This document shows, piece by piece, positions 5,505-5,559 of a DNA stretch of 5,559 nucleotides. Source of the DNA: an uncultured Bacteroides sp. (GTDB lineage Bacteria > Bacteroidota > Bacteroidia > Bacteroidales > Bacteroidaceae); assembly GCA_900557355.1 (NCBI GenBank), contig USSR01000477.1:1-5559 (forward strand), in the 5' to 3' direction. The notes under the pieces were generated by a model that was not told the DNA's origin, made no database searches, and saw only the letters and a program-made list of their open reading frames with translations. A program made the position numbers and the translations under genes. Position 1 is the stretch's first letter. Each line of letters opens with the position of its first letter.

Positions 5505-5559
5505 ATGAAATACCAAGTTGCCATTATCGGTGGAGGTCCTGCGGGATATACTGCTGCCG
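5505..5559 (+). CDS. lpdA: Dihydrolipoamide dehydrogenase (E3), 5' fragment
   Basis: Only the first 18 codons are present, cut by the right edge. They read MKYQVAIIGGGPAGYTAA: a short beta strand followed by G-G-G-P-A-G (residues 9-14), the FAD-binding GxGxxG dinucleotide fold at the very N-terminus. The continuation GYTAA is the usual one for dihydrolipoamide dehydrogenases, which reoxidise the lipoyl group of 2-oxoacid dehydrogenase complexes or the glycine cleavage system. Other FAD/NAD(P)-linked disulfide reductases, such as thioredoxin reductase, start similarly, so the call rests on 18 residues. The A-rich leader AGAAACT before ATG is typical of Bacteroides. Confidence 0.6.
   Translation, partial: MKYQVAIIGGGPAGYTAA

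Noticed and set aside
1..5559. tRNA, rRNA, CRISPR array, complete insertion sequence or integrase
   Set aside because: I found no tRNA-like cloverleaf, rRNA stretch, regularly spaced repeats or transposase frame. The palindrome at 4885 is single in the window, so no array is present.

Overview
The window looks like chromosome from a gut Bacteroidales bacterium, most likely Bacteroides. Three things point there. The gene families are typical of Bacteroidota: DUF4270, a Kelch lipoprotein with DUF4907, a BACON-like lipoprotein and an ORF6N-domain protein. The signal-peptide cysteines are mostly followed by acidic residues, like the Bacteroidota surface-export signal. A near-ideal Bacteroides promoter (TTTG, 20 bases, TACTTTTG) lies in front of the Kelch gene. 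The species cannot be fixed from the sequence.

Layout. On the minus strand, 2187 to 1 carries a DUF4270 lipoprotein gene followed, with an ATGA overlap, by an OmpP1/FadL-like outer-membrane barrel gene that runs off the left edge. Diverging from a 196-base intergenic region is a plus-strand pair, a six-blade Kelch lipoprotein (2384-3439) and a small DUF4907 lipoprotein (3454-3786). This pair meets a minus-strand BACON-like lipoprotein gene (3788-4702) head-on, with one base between the two stop codons. On the plus strand from 4863 lie a 5'-truncated ORF6N-domain gene, a 59-residue two-helix membrane protein, and the first 18 codons of a dihydrolipoamide dehydrogenase gene.

Reading. Positions 1-3786 look like one divergent cell-envelope locus: a barrel plus three lipoproteins, of which the Kelch protein has the best surface-export signal. 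I infer that the products act together at the outer membrane, but no family here gives a definite substrate. The BACON-like gene is a separate unit with its own promoter-like box. The ORF6N remnant marks a degraded accessory gene between this locus and the conserved lpd region.

Most notable signals: a perfect palindrome with 14-base arms inside the start of the ORF6N remnant; a strong hairpin inside the 3' end of the DUF4907 gene, placed to act as terminator for the opposing gene; Asp-rich DDDY inserts at two blade junctions of the Kelch propeller; and a tentative aerolysin/ETX-MTX2-like pattern in the C-terminal half of the BACON-like lipoprotein.
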